Shown in pieces: positions 11,393-24,710 of a DNA stretch of 64,000 bases. The position numbers were made by a program, and so were the translations under genes. Origin of the DNA: Hemicentrotus pulcherrimus (taxonomy: Eukaryota > Echinodermata > Echinoidea > Camarodonta > Strongylocentrotidae); assembly GCA_003118195.1 (NCBI GenBank), contig BEXV01000211.1, forward strand, positions 155,235 to 219,234, written 5' to 3'. Numbering within the stretch: the stretch's first letter is position 1; every line of letters begins with the position of its first letter. Below the pieces are notes generated by a model. It saw nothing but the letters and a program-made list of their open reading frames with translations. It was not told where the DNA came from and did no database searches.

Positions 11393-14300
11393 CACATCAC
11401 ACCCACACTATCAATCGAACCTTTCCTACATCTACATCCATTCTCATTAAAACTGCATACAGAAATCATGAAACATCATGGGTGTCGTAAAGACGACAAA
11501 TGAAAGGACAAAAAAGGCATCAAACAGAATAAGCAGGGAATAAAATGATAAATAATAGAGGAGTAACACAAAGAGTGTGGAGGTAGGGGGCTTAAAAGGG
11601 ACGGTCGGCTATTATACCCATATCATTAGCAAAATATTTGTTAAAGAATTTCAACGCGTATAGAAAAGGTATGACAAAATTACAATACTGTATGGATAAT
11701 GTGCGCTAAGCAGAGGCGGAGAAGAAACATGCGACTACAACACTCATCATCCAGGTGAAAAAGCGATGCTACAAAGAAAGAGGAGGACGGGAAGAGATAA
11801 GAAGATTGTGAATGAAAGAGCAAGCAGTACATGTCTTGTACCGTGTTCCAAGAGACCGCTCTCCTGATTGATCGTGCTACATGTAATTATTCCGAAAATT
11901 GGCCTGTGTAAGATTTCTGCGGATCGATCAAACATACACAATCGCAAATTTGAGTGACAGTGACGGTCTTTCTTGTGACCCGTTTCGGCTCTTGTCTCTC
12001 CTTTTCCTCCGCCATCTTCCTAGTTAGAGGTGTATATAGAGAGGGGTTAAGGTTAAGATCGACAGTTGTATAAAGGGATAAATTGGAGGGACTTGGCGTT
12101 AGAGCGTAACAGGGGCCAAGGCTGATTAGAATTCGGATTCAACACTGCATTAAGGGTATGAATGAAGATGGAGATAGAGAAGAGAGGATGGAAAGGGGAT
12201 GGGGAATTAAGATGATGGCAATGAGACAGGACTCTAATGGAAGATGGAGACAGACAGATCTTGATGAAAATCGGAGCTGAATGAGCAGGAATTGAGATGG
12301 ATGGGTCGTGTACTGGGTCTCTTCTCTGTCTCCTTTGAGTTCCAATCCTTCCGTTTCTTTCTTTAGCTTGTTTCATTCTTCCAAGAAGTTTACGGTTTGC
12401 TAATCAGGGGCTAATTGTGATCCGCGAGAGTAAGGCATGGTCTTGTCTTATGGACGCCATAACGTAATATCGCTGATTGTTATAATGATATTTTATGGAC
12501 ATTTTGATATTAGGGGAATATGAAAGTGAAACGGTGAGATGGATTGGCATTTTAAGGTGCTTTGTTCATTCTAAAGGTTGACCAAAGGTCGCAGCAAGTG
12601 ACAATGGCAGTTATAATGATATTTATCTTCATACCTCTGAAAAGAAATGATAAGAAGAATGATGATGCAGACTATGGAACTGCATCACCAAAGGTCACTG
12701 GACCGGGGTAACTTATGAAAAGCTGCGGGGAGAAGGAAGGGGGTTGGAGGTGGGGGTTGGTGGTGGAGGGTGTCTCTACCTATTTCAAATCACAGAACGT
12801 TGTAGGTGATGGCCTAAGCAAGTTGCATATTCTGTATTTCCGGTCAATATTGGGAAGAAAATTTGACGCTTTGTTACACAAGATAATTCCATACCCTGTA
12901 ATTCAAAGCTCATTTGAGTAATTAAAATCAACGAAGCGCCCATAGATAATGCTTAGCTCACTTGTACAGGCGTACTTGTATGTCAAAATATTTTAGAAAA
13001 AATAAATCCGCAGCAAATCAATTCCCCAAGATCTTTTTGATGCGCTTTCTTTGGTAATCATTTTTGTGTTTATAGTTTCGAGATACAAGTCCACAGTGTG
13101 GGATATTATCGTTCTGATAGTTTCCTTACATTTATAGCTATGCTAAAATAAAACGTTTCGTCCGGTAGTTCTACATCAGCATAAGATTTCAGGGATAGAC
13201 TGTTTTCGTTTCCACTGCACATAGATGGATATCAACCTATCAGGTATAGGCCTTTGAACAAAATGCTGAAGACTCTTTCAGTGAGGAGAGGTGGAAAGAG
13301 TTAGAGAGAGATGAAGAAATAAGCAGGTAAGAAAGAGCAAGAAAGAGAGAGAGGGAGAGAGGAGTAGGTGAGGGAAAAGTACCAGCACAGTTAAATCTTT
13401 TGAAAGGTATTTCCTTCCATTTTGCACTCACGGAAGTAAAATGGTAGGTTTTTGCCTCGAGATTTGTAAATGGCTTTACAACCGAAGAAGAAGAATAAAG
13501 AAACGTCTTGGTTCCCCTTTTTCTGTTTTCCCTACACAATACATCCGGCGTCTCCGTTTGAAGGGAAGCTGGTGTGTATATAAGCGGAAGTTCATTCTTC
13601 CCTTTACTTCATCAACCATTATTCAGTATCGCCTTCATCATGAGTATAATGGTGAACGAAACCTGACAAAGGGACGTATCAGGGGATTTCCTTTGCCTAG
13701 AGGAACAAGCAGTTTCTTTTTCTTTTATCAACCTAGGAATATAAATGCATATTGAAGAATTGGAAAAGAAAAAGCGGCAGTGTAATTTTCTTATGTCAGT
13801 GTGTCTCTCTCACTGTCTTAATTTGGCATGTCACAATTCATTCAAATTTGGCGTGTGTTTTCGGTCAAGCTTACCGTTGGTTGCAGATTAAACGCACGGT
13901 TCCTTGGTTGCACGGCCCGGCCTACTGATTGGGTTTGTCTCCGCTTAAATGCAGATCCAATTACACAAATTAGGTTGGTTGCCAATTTCCATACCTTTTG
14001 TACGCGGATGGGTGCGTGCGTTTTGATCATTTCGGTAAAGCCGGTGAGGGCATCGCGTGTCACAGAATGACACAAAATGCTAGCAAATATTTCGTCTTCT
14101 TTTGGCTTCCTTCTGAATGAAAACCGATGCAACGTGAAAACTCTTGAGATGTTATTCCTGACCAGCAACCATCACTTTCTTTCATTCTTTTGTTATTCAT
14201 TGAAACTCGTATGTTTGTCGACTGAAAATCTGCATGTATGTGTCATTTTTAGCTCGGAGACGTACTTGTGATGTCATGATCTCACGCCGTATATCCCGAG

Positions 14301-15762
14301 CGCGGCAATGCGGAAAAGCGGTCGGGATGTCGTCTGCTCATATCCCTCCTCCCACTCTCTCTCCTTCTCTCATCTTCTCTCTCACTTTCTCTCTAGCTCT
14401 GCCCTACTCCAAATCCTCACTCCAAAGGCAATGCAGTATCGAATAGGCTTTCTCGTTTCCACTCGAGTTTCCTGACAGACAACCCACACCCAACCGGGGA
14501 TATTAAAAACTTTTAGGATTGCTTTCGCGGCTCATCTTGCTCAAATATTTTCCTAAACTCGGGGCAGCTTCTCTCGAACGAAGAAGGGGAACGAGTGTAG
14601 GGGAAGGTAAGAAATGGTGTGAAATCCGATCGGGGTTCAGTTTGTTCGGGCTACGTCGTTCCGAGGAGATTCGTATTGATGTTTACTGAGCGAAAGACAA
14701 AGCGGAGTACACATGTAGGCTCTAGGGCATTCTATGGTGTGTGTTTTCAAGTGCCTTACTACACTGTGGTATTGGACTGCCAAGAGGCGGTGAGCCAATT
14801 CCGCTGCAACTGAGATGGCTAGCAGGAGAGCTTGTCGATCCGCTCAAAGCGACCAGGTTAAACCTATCTTTTAACCAAACTGCGAATTAAATGTATAATA
14901 ACGAATATGGGTGCCAATCTGGCAGACTTATCTCCCATCAATGTTATTATTTTTAAAATCAGATATTTAGTATTCTTAACTATCTTTTACTCATCGTACT
15001 CACACATTTTCATCTGCCTCTGTTGGGGTTCGTCATTATTACACATCTTTGCCATACCTCCACTCCTTCTTTCACCACAATATAACCGCCATCTTCAAGG
15101 ACACTTCCTTCCCTCCACCTATCTATCCCCAAGCTTTTCTCTCTTGCCCCGGATGACCCAGTCTTGCCCACCCCAGGATACCATTCATCCTTGACTGGCC
15201 ATTACAGACATACCAAGACACTGAATACTAGCTCCCTCCCTCCTGCACGCATCCTTCTTATCGCTTGATGGGTCATGTGACATAAGAAGAGCAAAAAGCG
15301 GTCAATAATGCTCGTTCGCACTGCCATTTACTTTAGATTCATATTAGATTTTATTACTGAAACATCAAGTGCTCTGCTCTTTTAGGACAGTCTGTTTCGA
15401 CACACTGTAGGTCTGTTCTTGTCGATGAATCGGTCTGTACAGTACAATGTATCTAAAGGTCGACGAATCCATCCTAAGAACCATGATAATCGTAGACCAG
15501 TCCTCCGCACAGAACCCCTTCTCCTTTGGTTTACATTACGAATATAGTGGGAATGTGATCATTCCTTTATGGACAGCCCATCTCATTGCGTTTGGTAATG
15601 ACCCATAACACAGGGATGACAGTGGGAGTTTCTTGCTAATCGATGAACGTACTGGGGCAAGAAATGCTAAAAGCGCGCGCGAGAGGCATGCAAATGGATG
15701 CATTAACAGGTTTCAAATGCTTTCGTCTCATCCATTCTCTTCACCCCTTCTCATTACTCCCC

Positions 15763-15807
15763 TCCCCCTCTCTCTCCCTCTCTCTCTCTCTCCCTCTCCC
15801 CCTCTCA
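15763..15807 (+). repeat. (CT)-rich array
   Basis: CT dinucleotides mixed with CCCT units for about 45 bp in intron 4. Similar shorter CT-rich tracts at 14350-14396 and 16243-16283. Confidence 0.8.
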
Positions 15808-18800
15808 TCTTTACCACTTTTCACTCCAACCATCTCCCTGTCTCTAACCTTACATTAATTTTACATTCTGAACATTGACCATACGATGTTTTACAACTGT
15901 ATCCAAGTCAAGGGTATAGGTAGGGTAGAGTATAAACATTACAATTATTTTCGACACCCTTTTTGCCTACGAATTAATCAAAATTGTCACTATTACATAC
16001 TTGGTGAAGTATTCACCCTCGTCGTTTACACATAGAGTGTAGCTTTTTCAAATGTTTTCTTTATACATAAACAAAAATGAACGTATTTCTGAATCGGTAG
16101 AACATCTTCTTTTCAGATTAGCTAAAATACGTCCAACTTCACACCTGAGATATAAGCTGGTCGACGATCCTACATGAGACATGTGTGATGCTAATTCTAA
16201 CGCCAGTTTGAATTCATTTCACCATTATCCTCTCATTTTACCCCTCTCTCTTTCTCTCTCTCGCCATATACCTTTCTCCCTCTCCTCATCCCTTTGGAAC
16301 CCCCCTTTTCTACTCCACTTACTATTATTTCATCTCATTGGTCTCTTCTTCCCATTCATCTCTAGGAGCGTAATGCGAGATTCTATCCGCTCAATAATCG
16401 ACAACGAGGGAAAAATAGAGGCTGAATTTGGCAACCAAATGAGATCGCCGGCTCATTCTCCTCGCGCGCGCGGTTTGACCAAAGACAGCCTGAGTAAACT
16501 CTTCGCTTGATTCAGTTGCGTGTGTAGAGATGATGAACAAGACTTTCTACACGATATCGAGAAAAAAACCCAAAGATACCGCATCTACCATGAGCAAAAT
16601 AAATCTCACTACTGTTGCTCTGTTAATATTGTCCTCAGTACCTCCCAGAATCTTTTTCTAATGCAGTTTGTACCATAACCCCCCTACGTTTGTCTACGTC
16701 CTTAACTTGTTATACTATGTCTATGAAAATACATAACTTTGATTTCTTCAAACGCTGCCAAAAATATACCAAAGGATCTTAAATGATTATTATATGTAAT
16801 CCAGTCTAATCGGTTAAATGACTCGACACATTCAGCTAGTCCTTCTAATTAGTTAAGAAACTTTCTAACAGCATTAAGAATTTTGCCATTCTTTCTACAA
16901 CTTGATAGACAAGAAGAAAAACAGAACCGTAAAAGAGAAGGAGGGTAAAAAAATAAAAGATATCTAAATTTAGGTCTTTGGGTATCGGCTTACCACCCTG
17001 GGAGTTCTGTAGATGTATATTCGCTATCAGGTATCTGTCATTTTCATGAGACACTGTGTACTTATAGCCGAAGACGCTCCCTGCTTGCATGTACACACAC
17101 TGCTAATCTTGGCTTCTTCGACTTAAGTAAATGTTTGTAGAGGCTGATTATACAGAGCGCCTAAAAACACACGGTCTCTTTCTTTTTTCTAACTTACCCT
17201 TTTTTTCTATTCTCTATCTATCCTGTCTATCCGGTATGGAGTACTGGTTTGGCTATTAGAAAGCCATTTATATTTCCGTTGCGAAGCGCGAACGAAAATA
17301 GGAAACGGGGGCGCCTCTTTCTCACCTTCTGCCGTTGATAAAAGAAGGGATCAACACACTCCTACTGAAATAATGCAGCCTTGGATTGGTTGGCATTAAA
17401 AATAACTTAAGGTAAAAGTGTTTTTCGGTGAGGTAACTGAATACATTAATGCAATTGTCAACCAGATACATGCCACACAGGTCCCTGGTTATAACAAAGA
17501 CAAAACCATTGTCTGTTAATCAATAATGATGTTCGGCGATAATGCCTACCATTGAAACAAATATAACGAACATGTAAGGGTTTGTGCGTATGCAGCAGAT
17601 ATAATCGTTGGTAATAAAAACAAATTAAAAACAGAGCTGTATAAATCTTGGGGTGTTATTGTTAGTTATAATCTATTATTAAAGCACATCTTTAAAGGAG
17701 TTGCATCTTTGAACTGATATGCAGAGTGCAAAGTAGTAGGCTTTTTCACTTCCAAGCCTTGTTCTCTCAAGCAGTGTATAGGGAAGATATAGTTCGTTAC
17801 CGGCAGGCAGGCGGAATACACCGTTCCCTGGGCAGATAAAATAGGTTCGATGAAATGGAGGATGATACTATGCAAAGCCCCACTGTCATCGGCTTGACAA
17901 ATGGCGGTCGGTGCCATTTTTACTTCTGTATTGTTTCCTCTTCTCTTCTTATCTCGTTGCATACGCCGCTAGTCCACGAGCTTAGGTATGATGTGTAATC
18001 TGGCATTGTTTTGACAGCGTAGACGCAGAGGTAAACGAAATTGGAATGATGGGCCTTTCTCTCTCTCTTCAATGTTACAAATTGAACCATCTATAATCAT
18101 ATGCAAAGGTCTTTGCAAGGCCAGTTTAGACACAGACAAAGGGACGGATTTGGCACAGTGGATGCATTATAATTTGGTATTGTGTTATATGAATTCTTTA
18201 ACATGCCTAAGTTGGAGTGTATTTGATATGCAGTCGTGAATAATTAAGTATGTACCATTTATATACCTGCCATATCTGAGGAAGAACTACGGAAATGGGT
18301 AGACAGATAAATATGCTACATGGATGGTGAAACAGAAACATGGAAGCGCAAACATTGAAACAGAGGGGGGGGGGAGAACATCTCTTATGCAGCTCGGCAC
18401 TAACAAAAAAATAAGAGTATAGTCACAAATACAGAATGCAGACAATAAAAGAAGATCATGTCCTCATGACTGCCGAGGAAAATAGAATTTTATCATTTCT
18501 CCCGGTCAACTTAAAAATTAATCGCTCTCGCTAGTCTATGCGCAAAATCACTTCTCTTTCAATCGCTGATCGTTGCAGTGTATTGATCGCCGCTGCAAGC
18601 AAAGTAGAATACTGTGGCCTAATTTCGTTCATCTTTTTTCCTCTTTCTTTTTCTCACAATGTATTCTTTCTTTCTCACATTCACATCAGTTACTCGGGTC
18701 TCCTCAATTAAGAACCATAGAAAATTAGTGACTGAATTGTCTTCAACTTTCTACCCTCACGTATTTCAGTTGGAAAATGCGTTTTCATCCATTCTTTGTG

Positions 18801-18989
18801 TTCACTGGCTGACGCCATCTTCAGACAATGATGTATACGCACTCAATAATGTTAACTCTCTTATAGTTTACACGACTCATTTCAATTTACCAGTTATATT
18901 TTATCTCCATAAAGAAGTGTAAGGAGGGGACAAGGTGAACAAAAATATTGAATTTAAGGATGTGTAAGTTCAAAGGTCATGAATGTACA

Positions 18990-19010
18990 TGTATGTATGT
19001 ATGTATGTAT
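18990..19010 (+). repeat. (GTAT) tetranucleotide array
   Basis: Five consecutive TGTA/GTAT units in intron 4. Confidence 0.85.
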
Positions 19011-20119
19011 TGTATTTATTAAACTTAATTGATGTACTTCAATATTCTGTTTATAAACATATAACTCACTTTACAATGTAATGTAACAAATCAATATTCT
19101 GTTGTCATATAAGTCAATTTACATGTATTATTATGATATGAGAACGAGCTCGTGTTTCACCGAGTGGTGATATAAACAGGCCACTGTGATTCGAAACGTA
19201 AGATTTACAAAAACGCATGATTACAGAATCATTTAAGAATGTTAAAATGATGAAATGGATCCACAAATTTAAAAGACGGGACCGATAATCATATTGCTAG
19301 TTTCGAGTAAAATAGAATATCTAACACCTCAAGCGGTTCGGATCTTCCATGATATTTTTCTTATGAATCTCCACTTTTGCGTATCTACTCCCAAGCCTGG
19401 CTTAACATAAAATAATGCATTCGTCGTTTGATAAACAAATAAAATTGTTAACGCTCCCCGGCATGTTTCATTTGCAAATGGGAAACGTAAGGAAGATGTA
19501 TTTCGTCTGTATCTTCCATTGATTTACGATCGCTGCACACGGTCATACGGACGGCTGCAACATAAACACAACTCAACTGACCAAAGCAAGCTAATTCGGC
19601 GGCGTCTCCACGACTCGTCTGGGGCAGTGCAAAAGCGGAGAAATTGGGGAAGATCAACTGAAAATACGACCTAAGAAAAGTCTTTCATCTTTTAACAGAA
19701 ATGGTATCGCAAGTATTTGAAGAGCATGAGGTTTGCGAGGTTAAGCTCACTATTATGCACGCACATTTTATGTGGTACCTTGTATTCTAACCTATTGTCC
19801 TCCCAATGCGATATATCAACCCAATTGGCTAAATTTCGAGAAAAGAAATATAGGGCAACATGTGGATGAATGTATTCCATCGTTTTCTAATTCTCAATAT
19901 GTATCTAGCATAATGTATCTTCCTTTCTCGGTTATTATGCATGAATTCAATGCACGTAGCACACATGTGACGTAAGGCTGTACAATGTTTATAACTAATA
20001 GCTCTATATAGAATAGGCTTGTGCATTACAATAATTCATGACTTTTCAATTCGAATGCAATGAATCAAAAGAGTATCCATATGTGTTGCCATATTTTTCT
20101 GTGTATATAATCATATATT

Positions 20120-20168
20120 GAGAGAGGGAGAGGGAGGGAGAGGGAGGGAGAGGGAGGGAGAGAGAGGT
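20120..20168 (+). repeat. Purine 10-mer tandem array with G-quadruplex motif
   Basis: Three exact copies of AGGGAGGGAG (20131-20160) flanked by GAGAGAGGG and AGAGAGG. G3 runs at 20126, 20132, 20136, 20142, 20146, 20152 and 20156 satisfy the G3+N1-7 quadruplex pattern. The G-rich strand is the template strand of ISL1. Confidence 0.9.
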
Positions 20169-22869
20169 GGTTGTGGGGGAGATGGAAAATGATGTATAAA
20201 CCTGTGTGTAATGTGTGTATAGGAAGAGAGAGAAAGATACGTAAGAGACTATTTGGGAGAAAGAAAACAAAAGTGAGAGATATATCAAGAGAGGAAACAT
20301 AATAATTGGGGTAATAATGATAAGAGAGAAAGAATTAAATGTGGGGGTGTGAACACAAATTGGAAACATATTTTAAAATTAAGGGAGGACATCTGAAGAG
20401 TCATTAATGTTGGTAGGATGCGCACATGATTTTACTTGGATTTCTATGATATAAACAATTGGACGGAGAACTGCCATCGTAGTCACGTGGCAAAGACTGT
20501 GCATGTATATTGTGCATGTTCTCTGCTAATGCTAGTTAAGGTTTTTAATTAATCCAGAAAATATTTGGTAACTCAAAAATACTCTTTTGTGAAAGAGAGG
20601 GAAAAACACATCCGTCGTTGAATAACTTTTTTTTTTAAATTTTTTTTTTATAGTTTATTTAGAATAAAAGGTCAGTTTCATTTTATTTTTAAATATTGAG
20701 CTGTTTTTATATAGGCGGAGGACTTGAGGTAGAGTGTTCGTAGGAAAATGAAACATATTACTGTTCAAATAACATTATATTAGCTTTTTCATGTTTCTCT
20801 AAATAAAACATGTTTGAATCCAACTGTATAATTTCGCATACATCTATTCGATTTCTATGTAAAATTTTGATATCATTAGTTAAATACATTGAATTGAATT
20901 TTATACTGCTTCCAGAAATAGGAATTCAATTCTGGCATTTCTCTGTTTTCATCAACTGGTTATGGTTAAATGTCATTACCAAATCAACAGAATATGACGT
21001 GTTTCAGCGTCTAATTAATAGAAGGTCAATCAGACATAATCCCTAAAGATTACCATAAATGCTCATTAGAAAACTCACCCACACATCTGAAAGGCAAACA
21101 CACACAATAATGAATTGTTGTGAATCCTCGGTATATGTGTTCCCGGCGAAATAATTGACAATGTGTGTTTATCAATTTCTGGCAATTTGGGCCTGGACGA
21201 GGTAAAAGATGCGCAATTTAAATTGGAAATGTGATAATTCATTCCGTGTCATATTTGATGATAATTTGAGCTGTCGACAACGGTATTACTGTTTCATTAC
21301 TGCAAACAAGTTGATCACGGTTGAATTTGGTTCAGTAATACACTTTGACGTTTGACATCGTTTATCTGCCCTTCGGCATGCAATTCTGATAGCAGCGTTG
21401 CGCATATACGTTGTATGTGCTAGCACTACCGGGCTTATCTGAATTTATGCTATATGCGCTTTGATGTTTTGCAAATGAGAAAATTGGACATTCGCTTTTG
21501 CATTTACATGTATGCATGCTTAAGGGATTGAGCTTTAAAAAAAGAAGCACGTTGTATAATAATTCACCGATAATAATCTGCGTTTCTTTTCCATAGGTAA
21601 TCTTTGAGATGGTAGCATTTATTTATTTCTTATAACTTGCAATACTCCTGGTTATACATTTTCTAAATGAGTTCATTTATCTCCACTGGCTTTATGTACT
21701 ATTTTTCTTTTTATAAATACAACATGTTTGACTTCTGGTGTACGTTACTTCACCCACTTCCGACGTTTTCTCGAGCTTTCTCGTGTTTTCTCGATCACTC
21801 AGCTGCCCCTCCTTGTATTACGCTACGAAGATAGTAATTCAACTATGTGAGCGATCGTATTTATTAGGAACACAGTTGGGTAAATGAGGATTTGAGCGCC
21901 ACGCAATTCGACCACGTGCTCGTATTCTATCCAAGCGCTACCCTCCTTGATTGTTGTATGTATACACCCGGATATAAAATGTCGTAATTACGGACCAGAC
22001 GACGAAGGCGGAGAGAGAAAATCTGTCCGAGAGCGGAGTTTTATTTCCCGCCAAAACGCTGTTCATCGGGCTCGCATGGCGTAACACAAGATGGTGAGAC
22101 GGGGATGAAGAACGAGGGTGATGGAGAAAAGAGGACAAGAGCGTATAAGAGTTGAGGATTCAATCTGGTTCTGTGTTTTTTTGTGAATGGAACATTTGGG
22201 ATGGTAATTGAGGTGCGAAAGGAGATGAGGAGGAGAGTGAAGGAGGTGTTTAGGACGCTGCATGTTGGAGAGCGTTAACGAGATTTCAGGCCCGTTGTCG
22301 TGTAATTGTCTACTCTGAGAAACCGGTATTGTGGGATAAGGTTCCCGGAAAGCCAGGTGAAGAGAGTGGTGGCGAAGGGTGTCTTGTTCTTTCATAGTCT
22401 TAATCCTATTGAGAACATGGTCGAAAAAGAGAGCAGAGTCAAGAGGCCATTCATGAGATGCTTGGCCTACCTCTCTAAGTTTTGAGACGGAGAGAAAAGA
22501 AATTGATCGCTGAAGGTCAATTCCAAACTGTGAAGAACCAACAACATTGATAAATCAACAAGGTAGAAGATGTATAGTTTGGGTTCACTGGAGATTATTT
22601 CAGGAGCCATAGGTTTGTTAGAGAATGTAAATCAAGAGGATATCTAGACATTATCGAGACACTCATATCATAGGACCAGTCTACTTCCCTTTATGAATTA
22701 ATCGAGGGTCATAATGGCATTAACTCGTGCCCTTCTGGTTGTCAAAGGAGTCTGCGATTACTCGGTTGATGTTTTATGTTTGTATTTATTCAATTTAGTA
22801 ATGTATGAAACGATTACATTTTCGGAATGAACTTCTGTTCAAATCAAGAAAAAGAGGGGTGTAGGTGAC

Positions 22870-22898
22870 ACCCCCCTCCCCTCCCAGCCCCCCTCCCC
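22870..22898 (-). repeat. C-rich run, G-quadruplex motif on the transcribed-RNA sense strand
   Basis: The + strand has C runs of 6, 4, 3, 6 and 4 separated by one or two bases. The minus strand, which is the sense of ISL1 pre-mRNA, therefore reads five G runs with loops of 1-2 nt. Confidence 0.85.
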
Positions 22899-24686
22899 TA
22901 CCTCTCCGTCGTTCTTCTCTGCATCACACCCGTATCCTGAGGGGAGGTACACGCTGTGTGTTCGGCGTGTCGAGTGTTGTTAGCGCAGCCTCAAGAGCCC
23001 AACACTGTTTGTAGTTCATGTTAAAAATACAATGGCGAACCCTCATGCGCTTGCATGAAAGCAATTCAGGAGGTTGTCCGCGATTTAGGTCAGATGAATA
23101 AGAACGTTTCAAGTCTATTTCTCCCCAGTGACTGTGCAAAGACACATGCGAGCCGACATTGTAAAAACTATGTTATAGGAATTCCGTGCCGACATAGTCA
23201 AATGATGTTTTGAGGATCGTCAGGATACTATAAAACTGAGTAAAACAGTAAAATTAAACTAGGTTTATGTTACATTTATAGGGATTGGAAGGGATGTCCC
23301 TGGCAATAGTCACATGGTCAGTATAGAATTCTGTGAAATTCCATCTAAACTAACGCCTTTTTACGGTGAAATTATTTCCTTACTGTTTTTTAAGGTGAAG
23401 GATGTAGAATATAAAGGGTGAATATGGCCGCTTACACGTAAGTTCATGAGAGAACCTCTACCCTCCGGCATTCTTTTCGATTGATTCAGTTTAAATAATA
23501 CCTTTACGTATACCATGACTATAGGAAATAATAAAGCGACAGAGTTACTTGATTTTCAAAAGCGATGTTCTTTACTTTTCCTATATTAAGAAAAATTCCG
23601 TCCAATATCTGTTGATTTCTCGTATTTTATTTCTTTGATTTGAGCAATACTCAAGCCTTGGGGCACAGTGAAGTTGAATTACGGTATATGCGCGGTCAGA
23701 CACAGATGACGGTGCCGCGGTAATTGTGGTAATTATAATTTCTAATTTTCGACCGCTTATCCAATTCGATTGTAAATAGACCCTTGCTTAATTCTCGATC
23801 TTGGTGTAATCCAAAACCGGATTTCATCTTGTTCTCGATGATGAACCGAGATGTCCGTAGTCTCCAAAACGACACACGAGAGAAATGCTTTCGGTATCCC
23901 TAATCATCTTTATCATCATACCTCACGATAATAACTGGATGTAAGAATTTTACAGAAAGGCCTAAGAAATCATCTAGGTCCAGATTACAACTTTAGGAGG
24001 AGAATATAAACAGGTTAAAAAAATTTTTTTTTTCAAAGATCCATGTGCATTGTTTCCAAAATGCATTCACATTAAACAGTATGTATAGCGTACAAGGCAG
24101 GAGATAATCGCCTTCTTTCGTAATGTATTTCCACCTTATAAAAAGGGCACAATCAACAAAGTCAATAAATTCTCATCGTGTTAATGTTACAAAATGTAAT
24201 AATGAGAGCTGAAGATTTTACCGAGCATAATTAGGCATATGTTTCAGTCATGACAACTTGTTTGATCGTCTGCGATTCCGGAAAAATTTGTAAGATCTAA
24301 CATTTTATCACCACGACAGGTGAATTTCATATTGAAAAGATCTAAAGAGGTCTGCAGATGCAGGCTACGGGGAAAGATTTCCTTCCTAGGCTCTCTTTAC
24401 TATAGACGATTGGCGATCATGTTTGGATCTAAAATGATTCTCTCGAAATTCTATTACGTAGTGATGAAAACCCGAACATCGACGAACGATTGTAAAGAGG
24501 CATGTGGATATCGTTTCCAAAGTAGCAGACGACATAGCCATATGATGAATACAACATTGTCATCTTCTTCTATTTATCATATTCCGTCAAGTTTATTAAT
24601 TTCCCAATGATTAGTATCGAGAGCGAGTCTGAATAATTATTCGGAATGCCCTGTTCTTTTCTGCGTTCATAAATTTTATGTCGGCC

Positions 24687-24710
24687 ATGAGGAAATGAGG
24701 AAATGAGGAA
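24687..24710 (+). repeat. Three exact ATGAGGAA 8-mers
   Basis: ATGAGGAA three times in tandem, preceded by a CGGCC and followed by ATCAAT. Short minisatellite in intron 4. Confidence 0.9.
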
